DNA of 64,000 nucleotides from Ectobius pallidus. Lineage: Eukaryota > Arthropoda > Insecta > Blattodea > Ectobiidae. Location: contig CAXKWD010000006.1 in the NCBI GenBank assembly GCA_964059195.1, positions 133,926,539 through 133,990,538 of the forward strand, in the 5' to 3' direction. The notes under the pieces are model-generated. The model worked only from the letters and a program-made list of their open reading frames with translations, did not search any database and was not told the origin of the DNA. The position numbers and the translations under genes were made by a program. Within the stretch, counting starts at the first letter, position 1, and each line of letters begins with the position of its first letter. Below, piece by piece: positions 34,712 through 45,722 of the stretch.

Positions 34712-35450
34712 TTGCAACGAGCCTATAATGACATTTATTAAGATACGAGTATGTTTATGAAACGAGCAAAGCGAGTTTCATCATTTTCATATGAGTACAG
34801 TTGTCGTTTTATATCTGTGCCTCTCGCCGACCGTTGGAATTTTGTTAGCGGGAGCAGGTAGTCCGTGTATTCCAATACAAAAGACATCCAGTTCCCTTTC
34901 TAGTCAATGCTTGTCCGAGCTCAAATCTGCTGCCCGTTGTAAATTTAAGGAATGTTTTTGTGCACACTAGTAGAATCGAGCCTCTCTCTCTTCTGCTACC
35001 AGGAAATAGTCAAGGGACAGACCGGCAGAGATATAATACGATGTCTGTATCTTATAACCACGACTGTTTTTGTTCGACCATAATTAAATGTTTAGATTTT
35101 GAGATTTTTAGAATCGTCAACAAACGGGAATGACTGCCCATCGCAATCAGCTGTTCTCGCAGTTCTTGCCTTCTGCAACATATGGCAGCTCATGACGTCC
35201 GGTCAAATCTAAGCTTTTTCTTGGTCACTTCTTATAGCGGATTTTGACAACACGAAATTAATTCAGTTTTGTATAATTTTTAAATTAACACGAACAGAAT
35301 TGATTTTATTTTAAATACGCGCTTTTCAGTTGATTCTCTCTAGGTTTCAAGATCATTCCGTGTTCGATAATAATCGATATCACACCAATCTTGTAATGAA
35401 AATCTGTTTCGAAATTAATATAATTATGATACCGTTATATCACACGTAAT
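34712..35450 (-). repeat. Dispersed repeat R, copy 3 (inverted, longest)
   Basis: The reverse complement aligns with 17865-18400. Its left edge gcaacgagcctataatg matches the 3' end of the other copies, and its right edge ataccgttatatcac the 5' end. It carries about 200 bp of extra sequence (about 34800-35080) absent from copy 2, either an insertion here or a deletion there. Confidence 0.7.
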
Positions 35451-36044
35451 AAGCGTATTGTAGAATGGTCGTACAAAAACTTATTAGCTCTACAATTAAC
35501 ATTTAAAGATAGTCTGGACATTTAAAGATAGTGTGATGAGCTGATATCACTAAGTTCGATTATCGATCTGAACAAATTTTTCTTAAAGAATGTAGCATCA
35601 TTTGTCTCCACTTTAAATACGTGAATGTCGATCTAATGTTATTTCAAAACAAAGATAAAGCTAAAAGCTATGTATATGTAGTCTTTAGCCAGCAAAGTGG
35701 GACTTGTTTCAACACAAGCACCTCAAACAGACAGCTGTCGGGAGGATAGATAGAAAACCGGAGACGAGCAGATGGACGGACTATGAAAGACTGACATGTG
35801 TAGACCGGTAGACCCAGCCACGGCTCATATTTTATTTAAAGTGCACATAGGCTACTACCAACCAAAATAAACCTGTTAGAGCATCAACAAGCGATCGCAT
35901 TTGCTCACTGCCCCCATATCATCCTGTCATTAAAGTTGTTGAGTGAATCTGTTTGAAAGTATGCCAGTGTGTAGTACCCATATCAGTTTCTACGGGCTTA
36001 CCTTGCATTACTTATTATTGTAAATTCCATACTGTCTAATGAAC
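35451..36044. other. Unassigned DNA
   Basis: The 15-bp word GGACATTTAAAGATAGT and its neighbour form a short direct repeat near 35500-35530. Nothing else is recognised. Confidence 0.35.
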
Positions 36045-36255
36045 GTTATTACTAGACTTCGGATTTTAGGTAGAAACCTATTTTAATCCTTAAGTGATAT
36101 ATGGACGAAAACTTGTATATTCATGTTTCATAAGTGACTATGCCTAAAACTGATACTTTTACTTTTATAGGACCTAAAACAGCCTATTTTTACGTTAGAG
36201 CCTAATATTGCCTTTTTGCTTGTTTTTCCTCTAAAGTTCAAAATAAGTTGTTTTT

Positions 36256-37157
36256 GAAGTAAAACTTCTTTAGTGGCGGTAGAGGGTAAATCGGGAAAAT
36301 CAGTCACACGAAAACCGTCACGAAATCAGTCACACTAAAACCGTCACGAAATCAGTCACACTAAAAAAAGAACGAAATCAGTCACAATCAGTCACGAAAT
36401 CACGCTCTTACTTGTTTCGGTGCGGACTGCACAGAAAACAATCAACTCAATGATTAGGAGTAATCAAAGGAAATTTTTCAGACCTTACTTCCTCAATGGC
36501 AATAGACAATTCCTAAGCAATCTAAAGGTATATTATCTATTTTATGGAACCCGGAGGTTCATTACCGCGAAAATCCAAAATTAAAAATCCAAAATTAAAA
36601 AATACAAGTTTCCAAAATTTAAAAAAACAAAATTAAAAATTAAAACATCCAAAAATCCAAAATTTAATAAATAATAGATTCCAAAATTTAAAAATAAAAA
36701 ATTAAAAAATCAAAAATACCAAAATTTAAAAAATCAAAAAATCCAAAATTAAAAAGCTAAAATACAAAATTAAAAAATTAAAAAATTAAAAATTAAAAGA
36801 ATCAAAATTTAAAAAATCCAAAATTAAAAAATTCAAAGATCCAAAATTAAAAAATTAAAAATCCAAAATTAAAAAATACAAATTACCAAAATTTAAGAAA
36901 ACCAAATTAAAAATTATAACATCCAAAATCCAAAAAGGTAAAAAGGTCGAAAAATCAAAAATTTTAAAAATAAAAAAATAAACAATTCTAAGATCGAAAA
37001 TTTAAAAATTAAAAATTCAAAGATTCAAAATTAAAAAGTCCAAAATCCAAAATTTAAAAAGGCCAAAACCCAATATTAAAAAGTCCAATAATGCAAAATT
37101 GAAAAAATCCAATAATCAAAAATTGAAAAAATAAAAAATAAAATAAAGTTTTACTTC
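36256..37157. mobile_element. Element with AT-rich minisatellite core, copy 1 (nested)
   Basis: It starts GAAGTAAAACTT and ends with the exact inverse AAGTTTTACTTC. Inside are short tandem repeats of a gtcacactaaaaccgtcac type (36300-36390), a GTGCGGACTGCACAGAAAAC block and then about 600 bp of degenerate CCAAAATTTAAAAA units (36560-37140). A related copy, inverted, lies at 50500-51035. I do not know the superfamily. It may be a MITE that captured or generated a minisatellite. Confidence 0.65.
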
Positions 37158-37180
37158 TGTCGCGTGGCGTTCCACGCACT

Positions 37181-37182
<2 letters not shown>

Positions 37183-37214
<32 letters not shown>
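37183..37214. repeat. Homopolymer run of 32 T
   Basis: An uninterrupted T run directly after the nested element's right end (25 bp away). On the minus strand it is a poly(A), which could mark a retrotransposed 3' end. Confidence 0.95.
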
Positions 37215-37215
<1 letters not shown>

Positions 37216-37949
37216 TTTGTTATAAATTCTAGCATTTATTTTCAGTTCGTACTAAGTTTTTAGCTCGGAATGTGCGGTACATGACACATTTGTGACGTAG
37301 TTAAATAGTAAGGAATATTTCGTCTTCAGTAGAAAAATTCCTTGGAATTCCCAAGAAAATGTAGAGTTTTTCTCCCGACTCCCACATTCAGTAAAAAAAA
37401 AAGTTCTCTGAATCACTGCAAGGGATACAAGGGGTTGAATATGCTAGCGTACGTAGCTTCTGCTCGCAGGGATTAGGGTTTCACTGTTATGGTAGTAATA
37501 CAGGCCCTATTAATAGGTCTATATAATTCTGTGTACCATAGGCCTATATCTGTGTTTTATCATGATTATTGATTAATGGTAATTTCAATAAATATAATAT
37601 TCTGCATTGCAATTGAGATATTTCAGAAAATTGGTAACTTAACGATTTTATAAGAGACTATTTTACGATTTTCCTATTTTCCAATTTTTAGAGCCTATTT
37701 TAGGTACCTAAAACAGCATTTTTAGCGACCTAAAAGTCCGAAGTCTAGTTATTACAGTATGCATCGTAATATTTCAAGAATTAGTCTCTCAGATGATTTT
37801 GATAAGAATCAAAAGAAAACTATGTGATACCCATTAAGGCCGCATGACCTCCAGCCTAAAATTATATCGCAGTCCGCCTCTCAAAATTCAGCACGTCCTG
37901 AATTAATGTTTATTGAAATATCCGCTGGAACACAAAAAATGTCTTATTT

Positions 37950-39500
37950 GCAAAGTTAATTGACCACTCAAGTCGGTCACCTTTCAGATCTAGAAAATAT
38001 ATTGATTGGCTTAACCCCCTATTACGAGCACACACTCCTCTTAGGCGATATCAATACAGATCTTATTAAGGCCAATTCAACAGATGTATTCAAGCTAAAT
38101 TCTATATTTCAATCCTGCAATAAGACCATTCTACCCCTTCAACCTACTCACCATACAGGCCCTACAGACACTTGACTTGACTTAATAGTGATCACATAAT
38201 CACATAGGGTATGAAGCATGGACAACTACATGTTCTTGGCATTTCATCATATGACCTACGAATACTCGTTGCAGTGTCCGAAACGCGTATCAAAATTAAT
38301 CACATACAGAGACATTAAAAATATAGACGAACTACAACTGACTGAAGACGCCGTGCAACTGCCTTGGCATTCAATATGGAATCTCCGTAATGTTGACGAA
38401 AAAGTACGAGCTCTCAATGACCTGATACTACAGCTAATAACCAGGGCCCGGATTGTAATGACATGTCATCTTTTTATTGATGGTGCATAGACATTGCCAA
38501 CTTGTAGATAAATCCTAATCATGGCCTCTAGGTTATAGAAATACATTTTTATTAGGTCATTTTTGTCATTTTGTGCAATTTTATATTTTTAGGGCATTTA
38601 TTTAAATTTTACGTCATTATTTTGTCATTTTCATGTCATTTGCTTGCTTATTTAGTCATTTTCATGTATTTACATTGAGTGTATTAACTTTTTGTCGTCG
38701 CTAGTGGTGCTCTCTTTGAAGTGGTGTTTGTTTAATGCAAGAAGGAAAAATTCATTGTTTAATTGTTGTCATGTCTCAGTCGGAAATGAGAATCAAAGAA
38801 ACGCGAAAATGTTGTAGGCGTGGGGTTACAGGCAAAAAAACTTTAAGTCTTATGGAAATGCTGTTGACTTAGTGTATTTTGCTTGTAACCCCTACTGTTT
38901 TTATTAGATTGGCTTGGCACCAGAGTCTGCAACCTGCTTGAATTTGAGAGTGCAAACTACTGTTTACCCTCAATAAACAACAATATAATCCGGCAGACCA
39001 CAAAAGGAAATGACAAATTTTGACTCGCCAGTGCCTCAGTGCCAGGTATAAATTTCCGCGAGAAAAAAACATTCACAACATTACAGTTATTCACAGTTTT
39101 TACGATTATGTACAAACTAGTCTATAACTTTGTGTGTACAATAATATTTTTTTATAACTTAAATAAAATATCAGTTTTTAGGTCATTTTTTTATAATTAT
39201 TAAGTCATTTTCTTTAAAATGTACGGTAATTTTATAGGTCATTTTTCAAACAATTTTAGGTCATCAGAATCCGGGCTCTGCTAATGACAAATATGCACCG
39301 TTACAGACTAAACGAGTAACCCGACCCCCTGCAATGATGACTGAAAAAATACGTGAATGTATGACAAGGAGGGACGCGGCGTATCGTAAATACAAACACA
39401 ATAAATGCGATGAAAACTGGCAACACTATAAGCATTTCAGAAATAAGATACGTTTCAGAGAAATAAGCAATGTTGTCCACCACATGAGTCATAATTCTAT
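37950..39500 (+). pseudogene. LINE ORF2 fragment (endonuclease to pre-RT linker), interrupted
   Basis: Bases 37960-38210 encode an endonuclease C-terminal half: HTLLLGDINTDL, then PTHHTGPTDT, an in-frame TGA, and LDLIVIT. From 38218 to 38441 the spacer (YRDIKNIDELQL, LNDLILQL) continues. A hAT element (38442-39280) splits it, and 39290-39480 resumes as KYAPLQTKRVTRPPAMMTEK and RDAAYRKYKHNK-like. That segment is the typical linker between endonuclease and reverse transcriptase in CR1/Jockey-type LINEs. The RT domain itself is absent. A stop, a frameshift and the insertion make it dead. Confidence 0.85.
38442..39280. mobile_element. Non-autonomous hAT element, family G copy 2
   Basis: An 839-bp relative of 1724-2272 in inverted orientation. 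Its left end is CAGGGCCCGGATTGTAATG and its right end AGAATCCGGGCTCTG. Target duplications ctaataac (38434-38441) and ctaatgac (39281-39288) differ at one base. It carries about 300 bp of interior (38690-39070) that copy 1 lacks. The minus-strand frame at 38869-39072 shows no transposase motif that I recognise. Confidence 0.88.
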
Positions 39501-40100
39501 GTGGCTTTAATATGAAATAATGCAAAAATTGTATTTTTTTATGCGAAGTAACATCGTAGTATAACTAACCCAACTTTTATACTGAAATTCACGATTTTTA
39601 TTCACTTTAAAATAGAATCCCTAACCATTACTCTTGGTAAACAATATTGTGTAACTTATGGTGTAATTTATGTGGAAGAACAGTATTGATCAGATTCTTG
39701 CCTCTACCTCTATATTTTTAATTTTCATCTTATCTTTCAAAAATAATCTCTAGAAATTTGATTGAAGCTATCTACCACCAGACAGCTCTGAGGGAGGTGT
39801 CGCGCATATTTAATGTCTCGTTAAAGTCTTGACTTCCTGGTGGCTTTCCTCTATTGATCTCCAAGTTATTAACAGACATTTTTTTTCTTCTTGAGTAAAG
39901 AATTAAATGAGCTGTAACAAAGGAAGGAAGCTCCTGTCACCTGCACCTTACTTTTTCTTTAGAGAAATAACGCTTTAACGCCTGCGACACCTTGCTTCCG
40001 AGAAAATACAGCGTGTTCATAAAATCAGACTCATATTACATCTAAACAAAAGTTATTGTAATCATACTGAGTTGAAGAATTTATCATTTATATTCATAGC
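39501..40100. other. Unassigned DNA
   Basis: AT-rich spacer, with no gene or repeat ends recognised. Confidence 0.35.
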
Positions 40101-40108
40101 CTATAGAA

Positions 40109-40573
40109 CAGTGGTTCCCAAACTTTTCAGTCCGCGGACCCCTTGAAAAAAATTAAAATTTCGCGGACCCCTTGAAAAATAAAATAAAATTTCGCGGACC
40201 CTTTCTGGGTTTTGAAACAAAAAACTAAATAAATACTTTGATTCAAATGTATTAAATTCAATAGACAAAATAACAATATCAACGGTAACAAACAGAGTTT
40301 ACTCCTTAATGTGAACAGTGAAGCTGCTTTTGATTAATTAGCTCTGCAATGTTAGGTTTAATGTCTGATAATTTCAATATTAAGTCACTTTCAACTTCAG
40401 GTTTATTTCTCAACTTTGATTTCAAGTACGTGAGGTGGGAGAATGCTGTTTCACATAGATAAGTAGTGGGGAACACAGTTAAGCACTTCAAAGTTAAGTG
40501 ATATCCTATTTCTTCTTGAACCGCCTGCGGACCCCCTGAAACACCATCGCGGACCCCACTTTGGGAACCACTG
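40109..40573 (-). mobile_element. Internally deleted hAT element with transposase tail
   Basis: A 465-bp element with 14-bp inverted ends CAGTGGTTCCCAAA and a perfect 8-bp duplication ctatagaa (40101-40108, 40574-40581). Subterminal GTCCGCGGACCCC blocks repeat on the left side. On the minus strand, from about 40520 to 40306, it encodes the hAT C-terminal dimerisation segment: CLTVFPTTYLCETAFSHLTY and KSKLRNKPEVESDLILKLS. It ends in a stop at 40306. Everything upstream in the transposase has been lost. Confidence 0.93.
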
Positions 40574-40821
40574 CTATAGAAAGCTTGAGAAGCTCTCGTA
40601 CAACGTAACGGAAAGCAAAACATCCCACCCACTTAAGCAAAGGAAATTTGAAAACTGTCTTTGGATTCGAAACTTCGATTTCTTGATTTGTTAGGTGTTT
40701 GTAATGTGAATGAATTCGAAATTACATACAAGACGTTCAATGTTTGTGAGTACTACCAATTTTTTTTTTTTTTTTTTTATATTATTTTTTTTATTTTTTA
40801 ATCAGGCCTTCATAGTTATTT

Positions 40822-41744
40822 CACTGGGTGATCCAACTGTTTTCGGGTGAAGGGCCAGATGACAGGTATCAATTTTACAAACTCATATACTACAAAGACA
40901 ACAATCACATACATTTATTGAGAAAACTACCTGTTGGTTCAATATCTACTTCCATTAAAAGTAACGGCAAGCCGCGCTGACGATTTCAGTAACCCTTGTG
41001 ACAACTTGTTCCTCTGCTTAGATTTTAACAATTTCATGGTGGAAAATGCACACTCGTACAGTCATATACGTATTACCAAACATGGATGTATTTTCAAAGC
41101 ACAATTTCACAAGATTGGATACTGCTGCTTGTAACCTGCTTCCAATGGTCTGACAATTTCTGATTGATATAAGAAAATTGGAGAAAATTGTAGTATACGC
41201 CACAACCGAGTCCCACTCCAACTCTCTAACGGGACCCACCTGGAAAGTAGGGGCTTTGGGTGGGGAGAAACTTAAAACGGTGTAGACATCTAGCGGCGGT
41301 GAAATATTATATATGGTGCAAGGGTAATTTTTATTGTGAAATATTATGTTTTTAGAATCGTTTTTTATAATAGTGAAATATTATGTTGGCGTTGGTGCAA
41401 GAGTAATTGTTATTTTAAATGTGAAATATTAAGCTGCATTACCGGCGTTGAACAGCGGCCGACGGAGCGACCAGGCAGGGAAGGAGTGAGGGGTAGCGGC
41501 CAGGCGGGGAAAGCGGCCGCGCCGATGGAAGGGGGAGCAGGTTGTGGCACGTATTACCAACTTGCCGAAAATTGTCACTCTGTGGGTTATATAACTCCAA
41601 AAATATAGAAGGTATTGTCGCTATCAATGCTAAATGACGTGAACAATGATTACAAAGAAATGTAAAAAAATTGGGAGTTCGAGGACCGTTTTATTAACGA
41701 TCGCGAGCCGGATGTGGCCCGCGGGCCGCCAGTTGGACCACACT
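40822..41744. mobile_element. hAT-like element, ends only
   Basis: The right end (about 41700-41744) reads, inverted, CAGTGTGGTCCAACTGGCGG followed by CCCGCGGGCC, a form typical of hAT termini. A similar left end (CACTGGGTGATCCAACTG then GGGCCAGAT) is at 40822. The flanking 8-mers do not match, so the two ends may belong to different insertions or the target duplication has decayed. A GC-rich block with GCGGCCG repeats lies at 41445-41530. No transposase is recognised. Confidence 0.5.
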
Positions 41745-42336
41745 GGACTTAGCCTATTACAGGTTATATTCTTTAATGGTGGATCTGTAAATCATAAAAT
41801 AATACCGTAAACACCTTGTTAACAACCAGGTTTACCATAAAATTGAAAGAAAGCGAAACATCCCTTCGTTCGTGAATAAATGTGCTACTGGCAAATACAG
41901 TGCATTTCAGATTTAGCTCTCCATGAATCTGATGATTAAGCCAGATGAAATAGTCTGCTCTAGACACGTTGCATGAGTATGTTGCTCATCTTTTGCAAGG
42001 GTGTGAAGGTTTTCGTCCACGTGTGTTTGTCTCGGTTTGCTTTCCATTATAAAAGCAGTGTTAATATTAGAGTCACGTACAGAAATCCTACAGAGCACTT
42101 CTCAATATCGCTCATACCATTTGTCTGTCTGAATGTCTGTCTTTGTGTCTGCATGCATAAAACAAATCATGTACTCAGCACCTCTTGAAGTGCAATAATT
42201 AGATCGCAGGGACCTACTCTGTTTCTTGGTATATTTCCTTTGAATTGCAGTGACATCTATGAATACCGTTTCACGACTAAAATATATCTTACAAGTGTTT
42301 ATACGCTTGAGAATATTACAGAAGAAAATTTCCTCT
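41745..42336. other. Unassigned DNA
   Basis: A TGTCTGT-rich tract lies at about 42120-42150. No coding or repeat family is recognised. Confidence 0.35.
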
Positions 42337-42413
42337 GACGCTGGCATTCGAACCCATGATCGTCGGCTTTCCGTGCCGCTGCTCTACCAACTGAGCTAGC
42401 CAGAATTCGGCTT
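42337..42413 (-). mobile_element. SINE family C head (tRNA-like), copy 1
   Basis: The minus strand reads GGCTAGCTCAGTTGGTAGAG, an A-box region, then GGGTTCGAATGCCAGCGTC, a B-box region, in tRNA order and spacing. The anticodon arm pairs poorly and no acceptor stem closes, so it is not a working tRNA. A second copy at 44865-44925 shares tttc-caagaactg-type and gtcatgggttcgaatccc blocks and the same downstream agaggaa, which indicates a SINE family. Confidence 0.65.
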
Positions 42414-43260
42414 GTTATGTAGCAGTAACAAGACCACAAATCTGACAAACACCCCTAACACACATATCCAATGTATTTAAAATATATATGTACAAATACA
42501 TTAAAGCAGCTGAACCCAGATTCAACACACCAGATATTCTGCTTACCGATGATGTTTTAACTGCTACCATCCAAACATTTATTCAGATTACACCCCTAAC
42601 TTGAAATTCCAGGCTCAGTCTTCGCACATAAGACGATATACTTCTCTATCGTTGTTATTAAATAGAGACGAGGACTTGCCTACAAAGCTAAGTTAATATG
42701 AACACTCTATTTACATTTAATAATTATCACTCTACATACCGTGGACAGTCTTCTTTCAATATACAGAGTCTGATTTTCTCACTCTAAATAAATTCAACCC
42801 TGAGATTAAACCTATTAAACAGCAAAGGTATATACTACAGAAGAGTTAACATATCTTCCCTGCTGCAATTGGGATGGCTTTACTCATGATCCCAAGTCAG
42901 CAGGGAGCTACCTTCAATGAGCACTAATAATTTCCAAAAAACTGCACAAGTCCTCTTTTACATTTAAAACAAATTTACATTATAAATCACAGACAATGAA
43001 TGATTGATCACATTGTAAGCGGGCTAGTAAACATTCAACACATAAAATCAAACTAACGCCAAGAAATTCAAGGTGAGTAGAATTCTACTTTCCTAGAAAA
43101 GAATCTAACTACAAAGATCATGGTTACACACAAAAACTTACTTGCTCTTTAGCATGTATTGATCAATCCAAATAATAATTCCATTGTCAATCCGTCCTCT
43201 TGGAGGCTAGAAATGAGGAACGAAGTGCAGTGTGTGTTTCCTAAAACCCATCCTGAAGGT
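42414..43260. other. Unassigned DNA
   Basis: AT-rich spacer; nothing is recognised. It may include decayed LINE sequence upstream of 43269. Confidence 0.35.
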
Positions 43261-43268
43261 AACTGAAC

Positions 43269-44310
43269 TTGCAGACAAAAAACAATTCTTATCAATCGCT
43301 TGTTTTAAAAAAAAATCCTTTATCATCCGCGATGCCTCATATGCATAATTTACGACAATATTTAGTAACCGCTACTGCGGGTCACATAGGAAATTTAATT
43401 AGCAAGGCATATAAAACATTGCACTTCGTATTTAGAGCATTAAGGGGAAGCAACTTAAAAACCAAAGAGTTAGCTTATAAATCATTGGTAAGACAAAATT
43501 TAGAATATGTTGTATTGTTGGGAGCTGACGAGATGATCCGTGATTTGGTGGTGGCATGCAGGGGGAAGACGGTGTTGTGCTATAACTGAACGTGTAGGGG
43601 AGCGCTGCTATTGGCTGCAGATAAGAGCTCCTCAGTCTGGCCAGGGATCATCTCGTCAGCTCCCAACAATAAGTGTATGGGATCCGTATGAGGCAGGCCT
43701 AATAACACAGTTAGAAATGGTGCAGAGAAAAGCTGCAAGATTTGTTATGAATAAGCACCAACAAACTGACAGCGTTACGGCTATGTTAAAAACACTAGGG
43801 TGGAAATCTTTAGAATCTAAAAGGAAAATAAATAGATGAAAATTTATATATTATTGCATACACGAAACAACCTACATGGGAAGAGCTTTACAGTAAAATT
43901 AAAGAACCAGATTACAAAAGTAGGAAGGATCACAAACACAGAATCAGAGAACGAATATTGTCAAATTTTCTTTTTTAGATAGAGGGATTCCGGATTGGAA
44001 TGACTTACCTGCGGAAACCTCCGAAACGTTTCCTCATAACGCCAACATTTAAAAAAATATATTGAATAAGGTATATGATAATGTATAATATTTTTTCCCC
44101 TATATTATTCTCATTGTGTAATTTTTATATGCTATAGTTTTGAATGGAAAGAGTTTTTTTTTTTTTATCAGGTATGTAAGCTGTTGTGAAATTTGATGTG
44201 TAACTATGTATAGTATGTCATTTTTGTATATATGTATGGCTGGTATTTATTGCAACACTGCCACCGGGTTGTTGACCCACTTGCAGAGCAACAAAATAAA
44301 TAAATATCCA
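43269..44310 (+). pseudogene. LINE reverse transcriptase C-terminal fragment, interrupted by a MITE
   Basis: Bases 43380-43514 encode NLISKAYKTLHFVFRALRG and LKTKELAYKSLVRQNLEYVV. After a 155-bp insertion, the frame resumes at 43672 with SVWDPYEAGLITQLEMVQRK and AARFVMNKHQQTDSVTAML, then KTLGWKSLESKRK. Further down, RGIPDWNDLPAET matches the protein's C-terminal tail. The pattern AYKSLVRPxLEYaxxVWDP and QLExVQRKAARFV is that of CR1/Jockey-type LINEs. The end near 44300 has an AAATAAATAAAT tail. The N-terminal RT domain is absent (5' truncation). Confidence 0.9.
43515..43669. mobile_element. MITE with TA target duplication (Tc1/mariner-like) inside a LINE
   Basis: A 155-bp element whose ends are perfect inverted repeats of about 25 bp (TTGTTGGGAGCTGACG and onward). 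It is flanked on both sides by TA (43513-43514 and 43670-43671). The LINE codons on each side, LEYVV and SVWDPY, join in frame when the element and one TA are ignored. That is strong evidence for the exact boundaries. No coding content. Confidence 0.93.
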
Positions 44311-44469
44311 TGCCGGGGGTAAACAATTAATATAACGCAATTTAGCGGATTGCATATCTGACTCGGGGCAAACAATTGTTAGAACACAGTCTGGCGGGTA
44401 ACATAATCATCCTAGGATGAAATCCTTTTCTATTTTCCATTCCCTACCATATCCATTGGTTTAGGCTTA

Positions 44470-44843
44470 CAGCGCCAGATGGAATCATCTCCTATGACCG
44501 ATTATCCTTAATGGTCTATCTCACTGAAATATATTTACGTCATGTACAGTATTGTGAGGCACACTAATTAGTGATTTTGCGACCGGCTTTCCAGTGTTAT
44601 TGTACAGAACCATGCATAAAATTCTTCTATAATAGTCTCATGTTTATGTTCAAAAGAGACAATATTCTGTGTTTCATGAATACAAATCTCCATTATATAT
44701 GTTACTGTACAACAACAGTGGAAGTCCGGTCACAAAATCAGAAATTAGTGTGCCTCACAACACTGTATAAGAAGTAAATATATTTCAGGGAGGCCGGCCT
44801 TTAAGGGTAATCGATCATAGGAGACAGGTTCCATCTGACGTTG
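44470..44843. mobile_element. Long-inverted-repeat (foldback) element
   Basis: The left arm (44470-44602) and right arm (44711-44843) are complementary over about 130 bp with scattered mismatches. Landmarks are CAGATGGAATC vs CAGATGGAACC, TCCTATGA, CTGAAATATATTTAC and TTGTGAGGCACACTAATT. A loop of about 100 bp separates them. No coding content or firm target duplication was found. Confidence 0.85.
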
Positions 44844-44864
44844 TGAGTCGAAATCTGGCCAGCT

Positions 44865-44925
44865 CAATTCATCAGTTCTTGGAAAGCCGATGGTCATGGG
44901 TTCGAATCCCAGTGTCAGAGGAATT
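44865..44925 (+). mobile_element. SINE family C, copy 2 fragment
   Basis: Matches copy 1 (42337-42413, inverted) through ggaaagccgatggtcatggg, TTCGAATCCCAGTGTCAGAG and the following gaatttttc. It has an intact B-box GGTTCGAATCC. Confidence 0.6.
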
Positions 44926-45414
44926 TTTCTCCTATAATATCATCAGTTAATATTCAACAGAGACAATTTTCTGCGATTCTCCCTTTATAGGTCCTGCTTA
45001 TTATGCTTCTAGTTACCTGTATCTCCCCGATGACCGTCGAATGAAAATTATTCCTAAACCGGAGATTGAAAATGAGTTGATACTTTCTTCTCACCCCATA
45101 CTCCGGAACTATGGTAGCTTCTCTAGGCCTTCCTCTGGATGCTTGAGTGCTTTCCTGTACATATTAACATATTTAAATTTATAAATAAGAACCTACCTCC
45201 GATGCTGATATTTTTAATGTGGATTTATTGTACGCTACTACGACTTAAGTTTTTTTTTTAAGGGCTAGTCTTAATTTTAATATCTCTTATCACATTAAAG
45301 ATTTAACTTGTAATTTATTACCAGGTTTCATCTTAAAAGAATGTAAATAACGATGTCTACATATCCTTTACTGATCTTTAACTATTTTAAATAATAATAG
45401 AATATAATAACCCT
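44926..45414. other. Unassigned DNA
   Basis: AT-rich spacer; nothing is recognised. Confidence 0.35.
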
Positions 45415-45722
45415 TGTCCGCCTGCATGGTCTCGTGGTTACGGATTCACAGGCCTGGGTTCCATCCTCGGTTCCTCCTATGATTTTTCTGAGGTAGGGAG
45501 GTCTGGATCGGGGTGCACTCAGCTTTGTGATTCAAACTGAGGAGCTCCTTGATAGAAAAGTAGCAGATCCGATCACGGAGACCATCGTTAACGGCCGTGG
45601 GTGTCGGCATGCTGACCACATGCCCCCCAGTCCGGCCATCTGCCTATGGTTGATGATGCATGCAGCTGTGGGACGGTAGGACAAGTTCCTTCAGGCATGC
45701 AAAGTCACGGAGTTTAGTTTAG
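45415..45722 (+). mobile_element. SINE family A copy, diverged
   Basis: Shares the gtccgcctgcatggtctcgtgg head, gaggtagggaggtctgg, gtgcactcagc, actgaggagct and accatcgttaacgg-like blocks with 48859-49176. It then has ggtgtcggcatgctgaccac and a cacggagtttagtttag tail. The B-box is damaged (GGGTTCCATCC). No clean target duplication was seen. Confidence 0.85.

Larger units (their letters stand above)
36053..37747. mobile_element. hAT-type element with a nested repeat (family F)
   Basis: The inverted ends are TAGACTTCGGA (left) and TCCGAAGTCTA (right), with a perfect 8-bp duplication gttattac (36045-36052, 37748-37755). Subterminal regions on both sides repeat AAAACAG/CTATTTTA and TTTTAGGT words. 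No transposase was found. Most of its 1695 bp is a second element (36256-37157) plus a 32-T run, so the original hAT was about 0.8 kb or less. Confidence 0.88.

Noticed and set aside
41439..41608. GC-rich block with GCGGCCG as a CpG-island promoter
   Set aside because: It sits between hAT-type ends and is followed directly by a hAT terminus, so it is better explained as transposon interior.
42337..42413. Functional tRNA gene on the minus strand
   Set aside because: A and B boxes are present, but the anticodon arm is mismatched and no acceptor stem closes. A second copy at 44865 shares non-tRNA flanks, so it is a SINE head.
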